Shown piece after piece: positions 35,640-44,454 of a stretch of DNA of 64,000 bases. The stretch comes from Gemmata massiliana (GTDB lineage Bacteria > Planctomycetota > Planctomycetia > Gemmatales > Gemmataceae): assembly GCF_901538265.1 (NCBI RefSeq), contig NZ_LR593886.1, positions 6,965,738 through 7,029,737 on the forward strand, given 5' to 3'. A program made the translations under genes and the position numbers. Within the stretch, counting starts at the first letter, position 1. Each line of letters starts with the position of its first letter. Below the pieces are notes generated by a model, which was not told the origin of the DNA, ran no database searches, and worked only from the letters and a program-made list of their open reading frames with translations.

Positions 35640-38501
35640 GTGCCGTTGTTGTTCGCCGTCACGATGTTCGTGAGCGCGTCGCTGCTGTTCATGGTTCAGC
35701 CGATGGTCGCCAAGGCCGTTCTGCCGCTACTGGGCGGTAGCCCGGCGGTGTGGAACGGGTGCATGGTGTTCTTCCAGGCGCTACTGCTCCTGGGCTACCT
35801 GTACGCGGACCGGCTCACCCGGCGCTCCAAAACGGGCGAGCAGTGGGCGATCCACCTCGCGGTACTGGCGCTCCCGGTGGTCGCGTTCGCACTCGCGGCC
35901 GCGTTCGGCGCGAAGCACACGCCGATCGCCGTGATTGAATCGCTCGCGCCGCGCGACGGGTCCAGCCCGATCCTCAGCGTGCTCGCGATCCTGACGGTGG
36001 CGATCGGCGTCCCGTTCTTCGTCTGCGCCACGACCGCGACGCTGCTCCAGAAGTGGTTCACCTACACCGGGCACCCGTCCGCGCGCGACCCGTACTTCCT
36101 CTACGCGGCGAGCAACTTCGGCAGCCTGATCTCGCTCCTCGGGTACCCGTTCTTCATCGAGCCGTACATGACGCAGGGGGGCCAGACGTGGTTCTGGGCC
36201 GTCGGGTTCGTCGGGCTCGCCGCGCTGATCGCGTTCTGCGGTAAGGCCGCCACGAATCCCCTAGGTGTCCCCCCATCCGGAAAGGGTGCAGAGAACAGAC
36301 CGGTCGCGGGCGCTACGAGTGGGGCACAGTCCCTGAGCGAACCGCCGCCGAGCCTGGGGCGCATGGCGAAGTGGACCGCGCTGGCGTTCGTGCCGAGCAG
36401 CCTGATGCTCGGGGTCACGTTCCACATGACGACCGACATCGCGAGCATCCCGCTCCTGTGGGTCGGGCCGCTGGCGCTGTACCTCGTCACGTTCATCGTC
36501 GCGTTCAGCCGCGTCCCGCCGTGGTTCCGCATCCTGATCGGCAACCTCGCGCCGGTCATGATCCTGCTGCTGGTGTTCCTGCTCATCTCGGGGGTGAACC
36601 CCGGCGTGGGCCTGAGCCTGCTGTTGCACCTGCTCACGTTCTTCGCCGCGGCGCTGATGTGCCACTATGAGCTGGCGCGCGACCGCCCCAAGCCGCAGCA
36701 CCTCACGACCTACTTCCTCGTCATGTCGCTCGGCGGCGTGCTCGGGGGGATCTTCAACTCGCTTTTGGCCCCGGTCCTCTTCACCGGCGACTACGAGTAC
36801 AACCTCGTGCTGGTGCTCTCGTGCCTCCTAGTCCCGCGGCTGAGCCCTCTGGACCAGGACGAGACCGAAACGAAGATGAGCAACGAAACCGCGCTCGCGG
36901 CCGACCTTGCGGTCAACCTGAGTATGGACTGGTTGGCCTACGGCGCGCGCTGGCTCATGCGCCTTATCGACCGCGACAGGCGCACGGCGCTCGTACTGGA
37001 TATCGTGATCCCGGGACTGGTCGCGCTCGCGTACTGGCAGTTACAGCGGGCCGGTGGGTACAACGCTTACGTTAAGAGCGTGCGCGGGCTGGCAGAGGCG
37101 CTCGGGGTCGTCAACGACAAGACGATCCACATTATCTTCTCGTTCGCGCTGCCGGTAATGGTCTGCTTCTTCTTCGTGGACCGCCCGCTCCGGTTCGCGC
37201 TGTGCGTGGGCGCGATCCTGGGCATCAGCACGTTCCGCGATTACAACCGCGACATTGTGCACACCGAGCGCAGCTTCTTCGGGATTCTGAAGATCGACAA
37301 AGAAGACGACTACTTCCGCTCGGCGTTCCTGACCCCGGACGGGAAAACGGCCCCCGCCGGCGGTATCGAGTACCGGCGCCTCGTCCACGGCACCACACTG
37401 CACGGCACGCAGGCCAAGGAACTGACCAACCACCCCACCGACCTGCTACAAATGCTCACGCTGAACCCGTGGGACAACATCGCGGTGACCGGGGCGATCG
37501 CGAACTTCAACATGCGCGAGGAACCGCTCACGTACTACCACCGCACCGGCCCCGTGGGCGCGATGTTCAACGCGCTGCGTGCGCGGAAGGGCGGCGCGGA
37601 CGCCCGGGCGCACGTCGCAATGGTCGGCCTCGGGACCGGGAGCGTGTCGTGCTACGCGCTCAAAGACCAGAAACTCACCTTCTACGAAATCGACCCGACC
37701 GTGAAGCGCCTGGTCGCGGACCAGGACCAGTACTTCACGTTCGTCAAGGACGCGGAACGGCGCGGGGCGGCACTCGATTTCCGCCTGGGCGACGCCCGGC
37801 TCAAGCTGAAAGAGGACGCGGACCGCAAGTACGCACTCTTGCTCGTGGACGCCTTCAGTTCCGACTCGATCCCGGTCCACCTGCTGACCACAGAGGCGGT
37901 GCGGCTGTACGTGGACCGGCTCACCGATGATGGCATCCTGGCACTGCACATCTCCAACAAGTACGTGAAGCTGGAGCCAGTGGTCGCGGCGATCGCCAAG
38001 GAACTCAACCTCGTGGCACGGGTGTGGGAGGACGACGCGGACAAGTTCCCGGGGAAGACCCGTTCGAGCTGGGTGGCCCTGGCCCGCAAGCCCGAAGACC
38101 TGGGCGAGAAGATCGGTTCGCCGCTCGCGGAACTGGTGGGCACGTACACGAGCGGCGGGCAACTGATCGACGTTCTCCGGGACACTTACCCGGACCTCAC
38201 ACCGATCCTGGAACGCGCGCCGCTCAAGCAGCAGGATACGCTGCTCGATTATCTCGACAAACGCACCGCGGACCCGCGTGCCCAGGTGTACGCGGGCCTC
38301 GTCCGCAAGTACACGGCGTTCGGCACCACGATGACCGTGCTCCAGGGGGAGACCGGGTACGGGTTCCGCCCGGTGGAGTTCAACAAGGACGTGCCCGCAT
38401 GGACCGACGACTTCGCCGACGTGATGCGGGTGATGATGATCCCCGAGCTACAGAAAATCCGGAAATTCTTCGGGCTGCCGACCCCGGTGGTGGACCGGTG
38501 A
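35640..38501 (+). CDS. fused MFS-type membrane domain / spermidine synthase-like protein
   Basis: The GTG at 35640 is chosen for its GGAG at 8 nt and because the first membrane helix follows directly (PLLFAVTMFVSASLLFMVQP); the frame is open back into the RNA array. The protein has about 953 residues. The N-terminal half has about ten to twelve membrane helices. The C-terminal half is a spermidine-synthase-like methyltransferase fold with VGLGTGSVSCYAL, the FYEIDP acid after strand 2 and LLVDAFSSDSIPVHLLT. Such fusions are widespread and of unproven substrate; polyamine transfer is only a guess. Its stop overlaps the next start by 4 nt (GTGA). Confidence 0.85.
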   Translation: MPLLFAVTMFVSASLLFMVQPMVAKAVLPLLGGSPAVWNGCMVFFQALLLLGYLYADRLTRRSKTGEQWAIHLAVLALPVVAFALAAAFGAKHTPIAVIESLAPRDGSSPILSVLAILTVAIGVPFFVCATTATLLQKWFTYTGHPSARDPYFLYAASNFGSLISLLGYPFFIEPYMTQGGQTWFWAVGFVGLAALIAFCGKAATNPLGVPPSGKGAENRPVAGATSGAQSLSEPPPSLGRMAKWTALAFVPSSLMLGVTFHMTTDIASIPLLWVGPLALYLVTFIVAFSRVPPWFRILIGNLAPVMILLLVFLLISGVNPGVGLSLLLHLLTFFAAALMCHYELARDRPKPQHLTTYFLVMSLGGVLGGIFNSLLAPVLFTGDYEYNLVLVLSCLLVPRLSPLDQDETETKMSNETALAADLAVNLSMDWLAYGARWLMRLIDRDRRTALVLDIVIPGLVALAYWQLQRAGGYNAYVKSVRGLAEALGVVNDKTIHIIFSFALPVMVCFFFVDRPLRFALCVGAILGISTFRDYNRDIVHTERSFFGILKIDKEDDYFRSAFLTPDGKTAPAGGIEYRRLVHGTTLHGTQAKELTNHPTDLLQMLTLNPWDNIAVTGAIANFNMREEPLTYYHRTGPVGAMFNALRARKGGADARAHVAMVGLGTGSVSCYALKDQKLTFYEIDPTVKRLVADQDQYFTFVKDAERRGAALDFRLGDARLKLKEDADRKYALLLVDAFSSDSIPVHLLTTEAVRLYVDRLTDDGILALHISNKYVKLEPVVAAIAKELNLVARVWEDDADKFPGKTRSSWVALARKPEDLGEKIGSPLAELVGTYTSGGQLIDVLRDTYPDLTPILERAPLKQQDTLLDYLDKRTADPRAQVYAGLVRKYTAFGTTMTVLQGETGYGFRPVEFNKDVPAWTDDFADVMRVMMIPELQKIRKFFGLPTPVVDR

Positions 38502-39826
38502 CGGTGGTCGGTGTCGTCGGGACGAGTGCGCGGGCGGCGGTCCACTCGCTCGCCCGTGCCGGGTTCCGGGCGTGGGCCGTGGACCTGTTCGCGGACCGCG
38601 ACCTGAAGCGCGCGGCTGACTGCGTCGTGTGCCCGCACGACCGCTACCCCGACGCGATACCGGCACTCGCCGCGCAGTTCCCGCCCGGTCCGGTCCTCTA
38701 CACGGGCGGCCTCGAAAACTATCCACACATCGTTGCGGAACTCGCGCGCGCGAGAGAACTTCGGGGCAACTTGCCCGAAGTTCTCGCGCGCGTCCGCGGC
38801 CCGTTCGCACTCGCCTCCGCCCTCACCGCGGCCGGGTTCGCGACACCGAAACTCGTCCCGGCCAGCGAGCCGTGCCCACCGGAAGGGCGCTGGCTCCGCA
38901 AGCCGCTGCGATCCAGCGGCGGACTCGGCATCCGCTTCGCGCAACCGGGCGAAGCACCGTCGCCGCATCACTGTTTCCAGGAGCTCATCGCCGGTACACC
39001 GATGTCGGCCATTTTCGTCGACGGTACGTTGCTCGGCATCACGGAACAGCTCATCGGCGAATCGTGGCTGCACGCGCCCCCGTTCGCGTACTGCGGGAAC
39101 ATCGGCCCTATCACCCTCGACGCGCGCGCCACACTCACGGTCGCGCGCCTCGGTCAGCTGCTCGCCGCCGAAACGGGTCTGCGCGGCATGTGGGGGCTGG
39201 ACTTCATCCTCGGGGGGGATGCGCCCTTTCCCCTCGAAGTGAACCCGCGCTACACGGCCGCGGTCGAGGTGTTGGAGTGGGGGCACAAGGCACAACCTAC
39301 CCCCCCGGGCCCCCGTCCTGAAGGGAAGGGGGAGCTGGCGCGCGAGCCCGCTGTGCTTGAGACAACGTTTGCCGACATTTCTTTCTCCCCCTTCCCTTCA
39401 GGGCGGGGGGGCGGGGGGGTAGGTTGTGGCCCCAACCCCTCCCCAACCCCTCCCCTAAACGGAGAGGGGCTTAAAACCATCGCAGAACGTTCCGTGCCCA
39501 TTCTATTTGGCTCTGTTCCCCCTTCCTTCCTAGGGAAGGGGGGTAGGGGGTTAGGTTCTTCCCCCCTCATCGGCAAAGCGATCTACTACGCTCCCCACGC
39601 GATCACGTTCCCTCCTCGGGGACCGTGGGACGCGGACCTCGCGGGCGCGTTCGATCCGTGGCGCGTGCCAACGTTCGCAGACATCCCCGAACCAGGCAGC
39701 GCAATCGAAACCGGTTGGCCCGTGCTCACGCTCTTTGTGGCCGGAACCGCGCCCGCCGAGGTTCGCGAGCGACTACAATCACGCGCGGCGGAACTCGATC
39801 GCCTCTTCGCGGAGCACTCTCCATGA
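38498..39826 (+). CDS. ATP-grasp protein of the C1-cofactor operon, with in-frame repeat insertion
   Basis: The protein has 442 residues from the GTG that overlaps the preceding stop. The start TVVGVVGTSARAAVHSL resembles a pre-ATP-grasp fold, and the core shows RWLRKPLRSSGGLGIR and GMWGLDFILGGDAPFPLEVNPRYT, with the ligand-binding E and N of ATP-grasp enzymes. It probably forms an amide or peptide bond in cofactor synthesis, as ATP-grasp genes accompany mch in methanopterin clusters. Residues of about 265-358 are a low-complexity Pro/Gly/Arg stretch coded by two palindromic repeats (39291-39428 and 39430-39571). The fold resumes at IGKAIYYAPHAITFP. Confidence 0.82.
   Translation: MTVVGVVGTSARAAVHSLARAGFRAWAVDLFADRDLKRAADCVVCPHDRYPDAIPALAAQFPPGPVLYTGGLENYPHIVAELARARELRGNLPEVLARVRGPFALASALTAAGFATPKLVPASEPCPPEGRWLRKPLRSSGGLGIRFAQPGEAPSPHHCFQELIAGTPMSAIFVDGTLLGITEQLIGESWLHAPPFAYCGNIGPITLDARATLTVARLGQLLAAETGLRGMWGLDFILGGDAPFPLEVNPRYTAAVEVLEWGHKAQPTPPGPRPEGKGELAREPAVLETTFADISFSPFPSGRGGGGVGCGPNPSPTPPLNGEGLKTIAERSVPILFGSVPPSFLGKGGRGLGSSPLIGKAIYYAPHAITFPPRGPWDADLAGAFDPWRVPTFADIPEPGSAIETGWPVLTLFVAGTAPAEVRERLQSRAAELDRLFAEHSP
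39291..39428 (+). repeat. palindromic repeat inside the ATP-grasp coding sequence
   Basis: A left arm starting CACAACCTACCCCC is repeated inverted at the end (GGGGGGGTAGGTTGTG), each about 42 nt with few mismatches, around a 50-nt spacer. The whole element is translated in frame without a stop. Confidence 0.82.
39430..39571 (-). repeat. double-hairpin repeat inside the ATP-grasp coding sequence, inverted orientation
   Basis: It contains CCCCTCCCCTAAACGGAGAG and CCCTTCCTTCCTAGGGAAGG hairpins. It is the reverse complement of the element in apbE at 47154-47257 and is read in frame as Pro/Gly-rich sequence. Confidence 0.8.
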
Positions 39827-40770
39827 CACTCAACGAACGCGCCCAGCTCATCGCCGACGAAGCCGAGCGCAACGCGACCCGGTTGCGCGTACACGTCACA
39901 AAGGTCGCCGGCGCGCGCGTGATCGATTGCGGCGGTGCGGTGCAGGGGAGCCTCGCGGCCGGACTGCTGCTCGCGCGGGCGTGCCTCGCGGACGCGGGCG
40001 AGGTCGCGTATGTGCCCTACCCGGTGCCTGAGATCGGCGGCCCCGCGGTTCAGGTGACCACGGACGATCCCGTTCGCGCGTGCCTCGCGTCACAGTACGC
40101 GGGCTGGCAGGTGACCGCGGGCAAGTTCTTCGCGATGGGGTCCGGCCCGATGCGGGCGCTCGCGGCTCGGGAAGAAATCTTCCAGCACATCTCGGCGAAA
40201 GAGGAATCGCCGTTCGCGGTCGGCGTGCTGGAAACGCACAAGCACCCGACGGAAGAAGTCATCGCGGCGATCGTCGCGAAGCTGCCGCTGGTCGCCGAAC
40301 ACCTCACACTGCTCGTTGCGCCCACGAGCAGTATCGCGGGCACCACGCAGATCGTCGCGCGGTCGGTCGAAACGGCCCTGCACAAGCTCCACGAACTGAA
40401 GTTCGACGTGAACCAGGTCGTCAGCGGGTACGGCATCGCCCCGCTCCCGCCGGTCGCGACCGACTTCGTCCAGGCCATCGGGCGCACGAACGACGCGATT
40501 CTCTACGGCGCCAAGGTCGTGCTCTGGGTGCGAGCGGACGACGAGGTGATCGAACACATCGGCCCGAAAGTTCCTTCCGCCGCGTCGAAGGATCACGGTA
40601 GCCCGTTTGCCGAGGTGTTCGCGCGGTACAACGGCGATTTCTACAAGATCGATCCGCTGCTGTTCTCGCCGGCCGAAATCGAGTTCCGCAACCTGAAGAC
40701 GGGGCGCTGCCACCGCTTCGGCCGCAGCGAACCCAACCTGCTCCGCAAATCGTTCGGACTGGGCGAATGA
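39823..40770 (+). CDS. mch: methenyltetrahydromethanopterin cyclohydrolase
   Basis: This 315-residue enzyme converts methenyl-H4MPT to 5-formyl-H4MPT in formaldehyde oxidation. It matches Mch along its length: MTLNERAQLIADEAERNA, VIDCGGAVQGSLAAGLLLAR, YAGWQVTAGKFFAMGSGP, APTSSIAGTTQIVARSVET and VVSGYGIAPLPP. It is a strong marker of methanopterin-linked C1 metabolism in planctomycetes. It is translationally coupled to both neighbours (ATGA overlaps). Confidence 0.95.
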   Translation: MTLNERAQLIADEAERNATRLRVHVTKVAGARVIDCGGAVQGSLAAGLLLARACLADAGEVAYVPYPVPEIGGPAVQVTTDDPVRACLASQYAGWQVTAGKFFAMGSGPMRALAAREEIFQHISAKEESPFAVGVLETHKHPTEEVIAAIVAKLPLVAEHLTLLVAPTSSIAGTTQIVARSVETALHKLHELKFDVNQVVSGYGIAPLPPVATDFVQAIGRTNDAILYGAKVVLWVRADDEVIEHIGPKVPSAASKDHGSPFAEVFARYNGDFYKIDPLLFSPAEIEFRNLKTGRCHRFGRSEPNLLRKSFGLGE

Positions 40771-41621
40771 GAATCGCGATCCTCTCCGGTGGAACCGGCT
40801 GGCACGTTCAGGATCTCTTGCGCGCCGCGGGCGAACTGAAACACGAAGCAGTCCCGGTTGACTTCCGGGCGCTCTCCGCGCGCGCGAACGCGGGAAGCGA
40901 CGCGCTCGCCCGGTTCGACGCACTGGTTGTGCGCACGATGCCGGCCGGCTCGCTGGAACAGGTCGTGTTCCGCATGGACCTGCTGCACGAAGCCGCCGCG
41001 CGCGGAATGCCCGTTCTGAACCCGCCGCGCGCGGTCGAAGTGTGCGTGGACAAGTACCTCACCACGGCCCGGCTCGCACGCGCGGGCATCGCGACTCCGC
41101 CCACCGTGGTGTGCCAGAAAAGCGACGACGCGATGACCTGTTTCGCGGACCTGGGTGGCGACGTCGTGCTGAAGCCGCTGTTCGGGTCCGAGGGGCGCGG
41201 GATGTGCCGGATCACCGACCCCGAAACCGCGTGGCGCACGTTCCGCGTGCTGGAACAAACGGGGCAAGTGATTTACCTTCAGCAGTTTGTGCGGCACCCC
41301 GGGCGTGACTTCCGCGCGTTCGTCATCGGCGACCGCGTGGTCGCGTCGATGTGCCGAACGGCCGTCAACGACTGGCGCACGAACGTGGCCCAAGGCGGCA
41401 CCGCCGAACCGGTCGCGCTAAGCGCCAGCGAAACGGCGCTCGCGCTGCGTGCGGCGGAAGTGGTAGGGTGCCCGATCGCGGGCGTGGATTTACTCCCCGG
41501 TCCCAACGGCGAAATGTTCGTGATCGAAGTGAACGCGGTCCCCGGCTGGAAAGCCCTCGCCCCGACGTGTGGGGTAGACGTAGCGAAGGAAGTCGTGCGG
41601 TTCCTGGCGGAGGGCACGTGA
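40767..41621 (+). CDS. RimK-like ATP-grasp ligase of the C1-cofactor operon
   Basis: This 284-residue protein starts MRIAILSGGTGWHVQDLLRA and has the RimK/MptN order: VLNPPRAVEVCVDKYLTTARL, VLKPLFGSEGRGM, a YLQQFVRHPGRDFRAFVIGD strand and GVDLLPGPNGEMFVIEVNAVPG, with the metal-binding E and N. By context it may add glutamate to a methanopterin-type cofactor, as MptN does in methanogens; the exact step is an inference. It overlaps mch by 4 nt and the next gene starts 2 nt after it. Confidence 0.88.
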   Translation: MRIAILSGGTGWHVQDLLRAAGELKHEAVPVDFRALSARANAGSDALARFDALVVRTMPAGSLEQVVFRMDLLHEAAARGMPVLNPPRAVEVCVDKYLTTARLARAGIATPPTVVCQKSDDAMTCFADLGGDVVLKPLFGSEGRGMCRITDPETAWRTFRVLEQTGQVIYLQQFVRHPGRDFRAFVIGDRVVASMCRTAVNDWRTNVAQGGTAEPVALSASETALALRAAEVVGCPIAGVDLLPGPNGEMFVIEVNAVPGWKALAPTCGVDVAKEVVRFLAEGT

Positions 41622-41622
41622 G

Positions 41623-42519
41623 ATGGGCGTGTATGACCGCACACTAATAGAAATCTCCGTTCACACGGCCTGTGTCTGGGAGGCCACGAGCCGGAAGGTC
41701 GGTAACGTCCACCGGTTCGCCGATTTCGCGGACGCGAGCTACCTCGATTTCGTCCTGTCCGCCGGCGCGATCATGGGTGTGTTTGGAAACGCTCCGCGCA
41801 CCCGGCGCGTCGGGGAGACCATCAATTTCGCCGTTCGGCACGTGCGCGAAACCGTGGGGACCAACACCAATTTGGGGATTGTTCTCCTCCTCGCGCCGCT
41901 GGCATCGACCTGGGAAGCGACACACGTACCGGCAGGGCGCGCGGAACTCGCGCGGGTTCTCGCCCGGCTCTCGATCGAAGATGCGCGACACGTCTACGAG
42001 GCCATCCGCATCGCGAAACCCGGCGGGCTCGGCGACGCGCCCGAGCAAGACGTCCGCGACGAACCCACGGTCACGCTGCTCGAAGCGATGAAACTGGCCG
42101 CGGACCGCGACATGGTCGCGCGCCAGTACGCGAACGACTTCGCGGACGTGTTCGACTTCGGCGTGCCCGCGTTCCTGGACGCGCTCGCGCGGTTCGGCAG
42201 CGTCGAAGCGGCCATCATCGACTCACAATTGCGGTGGCTCGCGCGGTACCCGGATTCGCTCATCGCACGTAAAAACGGCCCCGCGGTCGCCGATGACGTG
42301 CAAAAGCGGGCGGCAGAAGTGCTGCGTGTGGGCGGGATCGCCACTCCGGACGGGCGCGCCGCGGGGGTGGCCCTCGACAGGCACTTACGCAGCGACGGCA
42401 ATAAACTGAACCCCGGCACAACGGCCGACCTGATCACGGCGTGCCTGTTCGTCGCGTTGCGGGAGAATAAGGTGACTCCCTCCGCCCCGTTCCGGTGGCA
42501 CGTTCCGGATTGGTTGTAA
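41623..42519 (+). CDS. triphosphoribosyl-dephospho-CoA synthase-like (CitG family) protein
   Basis: This 298-residue protein has CitG/MdcB motifs: CVWEATSRKVGNVHRFADF (the family's EvxxxPKPGNVxxxxDF variant), TNTNLGIVLLLAPLA and NPGTTADLITACLFVALRE. No citrate lyase or malonate decarboxylase genes are near, so the usual acyl-carrier role is unlikely. CitG-like proteins do accompany H4MPT genes in methylotrophs and planctomycetes, where they are thought to act in cofactor synthesis. It is the fifth gene in the overlapping operon. Confidence 0.88.
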   Translation: MGVYDRTLIEISVHTACVWEATSRKVGNVHRFADFADASYLDFVLSAGAIMGVFGNAPRTRRVGETINFAVRHVRETVGTNTNLGIVLLLAPLASTWEATHVPAGRAELARVLARLSIEDARHVYEAIRIAKPGGLGDAPEQDVRDEPTVTLLEAMKLAADRDMVARQYANDFADVFDFGVPAFLDALARFGSVEAAIIDSQLRWLARYPDSLIARKNGPAVADDVQKRAAEVLRVGGIATPDGRAAGVALDRHLRSDGNKLNPGTTADLITACLFVALRENKVTPSAPFRWHVPDWL

Positions 42520-42521
42520 TC

Positions 42522-43013
42522 ATGCCGAGCGAGCGCTTCAAAGTCCGCGTTACGAAAGACCACCTGACGTTCTGCTGCGGGCACTTCATCAGCTACCGCG
42601 GGCACCAGTGCGAGCGGCTCCACGGCCACAACTATCGCACCGCGGTCGAGGTCGAGGGGGTGCTGCAAGAGGACTACTACGTCTTCGACTTCATCGCCCT
42701 CAAAAAGCGCACGAAGGAAATTACCGACGAACTCGATCACCACATGCTACTCGCCACGCGCAACCCGGTCATTGCGGTCGACGACACGCCCCGGTGCGTG
42801 CGCGTGAAATACGAGGACCGCGAGTGGCAGTTCCCGCGCGGCGACTGTATCCTGCTCCCAATCGAGAACACTACCGCCGAGCTGCTCGCGCGCTACATCG
42901 CGGGGCGCCTCTGGGAGTCGCTCCGGACCAATGAGAACTTCACGCCGGAAGTGCTGCGGGTCGAGGTCGAAGAGGCCCCCGGGCAGTCCGCAACGGTCGA
43001 GTGGCGCGCGTGA
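42522..43013 (+). CDS. 6-pyruvoyl-tetrahydropterin synthase-like protein
   Basis: The ATG at 42522 is 2 nt after the previous stop and gives 163 residues. Zinc-binding histidines appear in CGHFISYRGH and LHGHNYRT, and the acid is in DELDHHMLL, all as in the PTPS/QueD family. In this operon a role in pterin side-chain chemistry for a methanopterin-type cofactor is likely, though QueD-like folate or queuosine roles cannot be excluded. The insert FPRGDCILLPIENTTAELLARYI is a family feature. It is the last gene of the operon. Confidence 0.88.
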   Translation: MPSERFKVRVTKDHLTFCCGHFISYRGHQCERLHGHNYRTAVEVEGVLQEDYYVFDFIALKKRTKEITDELDHHMLLATRNPVIAVDDTPRCVRVKYEDREWQFPRGDCILLPIENTTAELLARYIAGRLWESLRTNENFTPEVLRVEVEEAPGQSATVEWRA

Positions 43014-43204
43014 TTGTGCCACCCGGCTGCCCCACCCAAACTACCCGGATTGACAGCCCCTAATTTATCTAACCTGGCGCTTGCGGAACACTCTCGCAAC
43101 CGTCACAATTCGGCCAACCGGTGCGGAGCGCCGGGACGTCTCCATTTACTCGCAACGGAGAGACACGGAACGGACGCCGCAAACCTTGGTACGGGACCAC
43201 TATT

Positions 43205-44086
43205 ATGAACCGTCCACTCGGGCGCCGTGATTTCTTGCACACCACCGCGGCCGTCACCGCTACCGCGGTCACCGGGTCGTACCTCTTCTCGGCCGAGCAG
43301 AAGAAGCCGAAGCTGAAAAAGGCCGTGAAGTACGGCATGATTCAGCTCAAGGGGACGCACCAGGAGCGGCTCGAACTCGCCAAGAAGTGCGGGTTCCTGG
43401 GTGTAGAAATCGACAGCCCGGGAACGACCAAGCTCGACGAACTGGTGAAGGCGAGCAAGGACACCGGCGTCGCGATCCACGGCGTCATCGACTCGGTCCA
43501 CTGGACCGACACGCTCTCCAGCCCGGACGAGAAGGTCCGCGCGAAGGGGCTGGAAGCACTCAAGGGCGCACTCGAAGACGCGAAGACCGTCGGCGCGGAC
43601 ACGGTGCTGCTCGTGCCCGGCGTGGTCAACAAAGAGGTGAGCTACGAGCAGTGCTACGAGCGCTCGCAGGCCGAAGTGCGGAAGGTGCTGCCGCTCGCCG
43701 AGAAGCTGAAGGTGAAGATCGCGATCGAGGTCGTGTGGAACAACTTCATCACGAAACCCGAGCAGCTCGTTCAGTACGTCGACGACTTCAAGAGCGAGTT
43801 CGTCGGCGCGTACTTCGACTGCTCGAACATGGTCAAGTACGGCGTCCCGTCCGCGGACTGGATCCGGAAGCTCGGCAAGCGGATGCTCAAGTTCGACTTC
43901 AAGGGCTACAGCAAGACCAAGCAGTGGGTCGCGATCGGCGAGGGCGACGAGGACTGGCCCGAGATCCTGAAGGCGCTCGCCGAGATCGGCTACAACGGTT
44001 GGGCCACGTCCGAGGTCGGCGGGGGCGGCGAGGAGCACCTCAAAAAGATCTCTGCGCAAATGGACAAGGTTCTTGGCCTCGGCTGA
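43205..44086 (+). CDS. sugar phosphate isomerase/epimerase (xylose isomerase-like), Tat-exported
   Basis: The ATG at 43205 starts a Tat leader (GRRDFLHTTAAVTATA). The protein has 293 residues. The AP-endonuclease-2/xylose-isomerase TIM barrel is seen in KCGFLGVEIDSPG, TVLLVPGVVN, KIAIEVVWNNFIT, GAYFDCSNMV and MLKFDFKGYS, with the metal-binding E, D and H-type positions. Such proteins often work with Gfo/Idh/MocA oxidoreductases, and one lies convergent just downstream. The substrate is unknown. Confidence 0.88.
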   Translation: MNRPLGRRDFLHTTAAVTATAVTGSYLFSAEQKKPKLKKAVKYGMIQLKGTHQERLELAKKCGFLGVEIDSPGTTKLDELVKASKDTGVAIHGVIDSVHWTDTLSSPDEKVRAKGLEALKGALEDAKTVGADTVLLVPGVVNKEVSYEQCYERSQAEVRKVLPLAEKLKVKIAIEVVWNNFITKPEQLVQYVDDFKSEFVGAYFDCSNMVKYGVPSADWIRKLGKRMLKFDFKGYSKTKQWVAIGEGDEDWPEILKALAEIGYNGWATSEVGGGGEEHLKKISAQMDKVLGLG

Positions 44087-44144
44087 GAAGGCAAAAAGGA
44101 GAAAGGTAAAAGGCAAAAAGGGGAGCAAGCATTCCGTTGAACTT

Positions 44145-44216
44145 GGCGAACGGCGCGGCGTAAGCCCGCCGGTTGTGTCTGAAAAGCACCGGCGGGCTTA
44201 CGCCGCGCCGTTCGCC
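44145..44216. repeat. perfect 29-bp inverted repeat, GCGTAAGCCCGCC type
   Basis: Arms 44145-44173 and 44188-44216 are exact reverse complements around a 14-nt loop. It lies between convergent genes and can serve as a bidirectional transcript-end hairpin. Confidence 0.92.
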
Positions 44217-44228
44217 GATACCAGGATT

Positions 44229-44293
44229 CGACACAACAGGCGGGGCGGAAGAAGAGGCAACGTGCCTTCTCTTCCGCCCCGCCTGTTGTGTCG
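44229..44293. repeat. perfect 23-bp inverted repeat
   Basis: CGACACAACAGGCGGGGCGG and the next three bases (44229-44251) pair exactly with 44271-44293. It follows the 29-bp palindrome after 12 nt and is followed by two smaller hairpins (near 44294-44310 and 44358-44387). Confidence 0.88.
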
Positions 44294-44454
44294 CCCGCTC
44301 ATGCTAGCGGGCGGTTCACCTGATCTGTAGCAGTTCCACCCGCTCGTTAACACGAGCGGTTCGCCAAGCGACTGGCGAACCGCGAGTGCCGACGAGCGGG
44401 CGGTGTTTTTACCTTCTTCTGCTTTTTCCTTTTACCTTTTCACTTTTTACTTCA

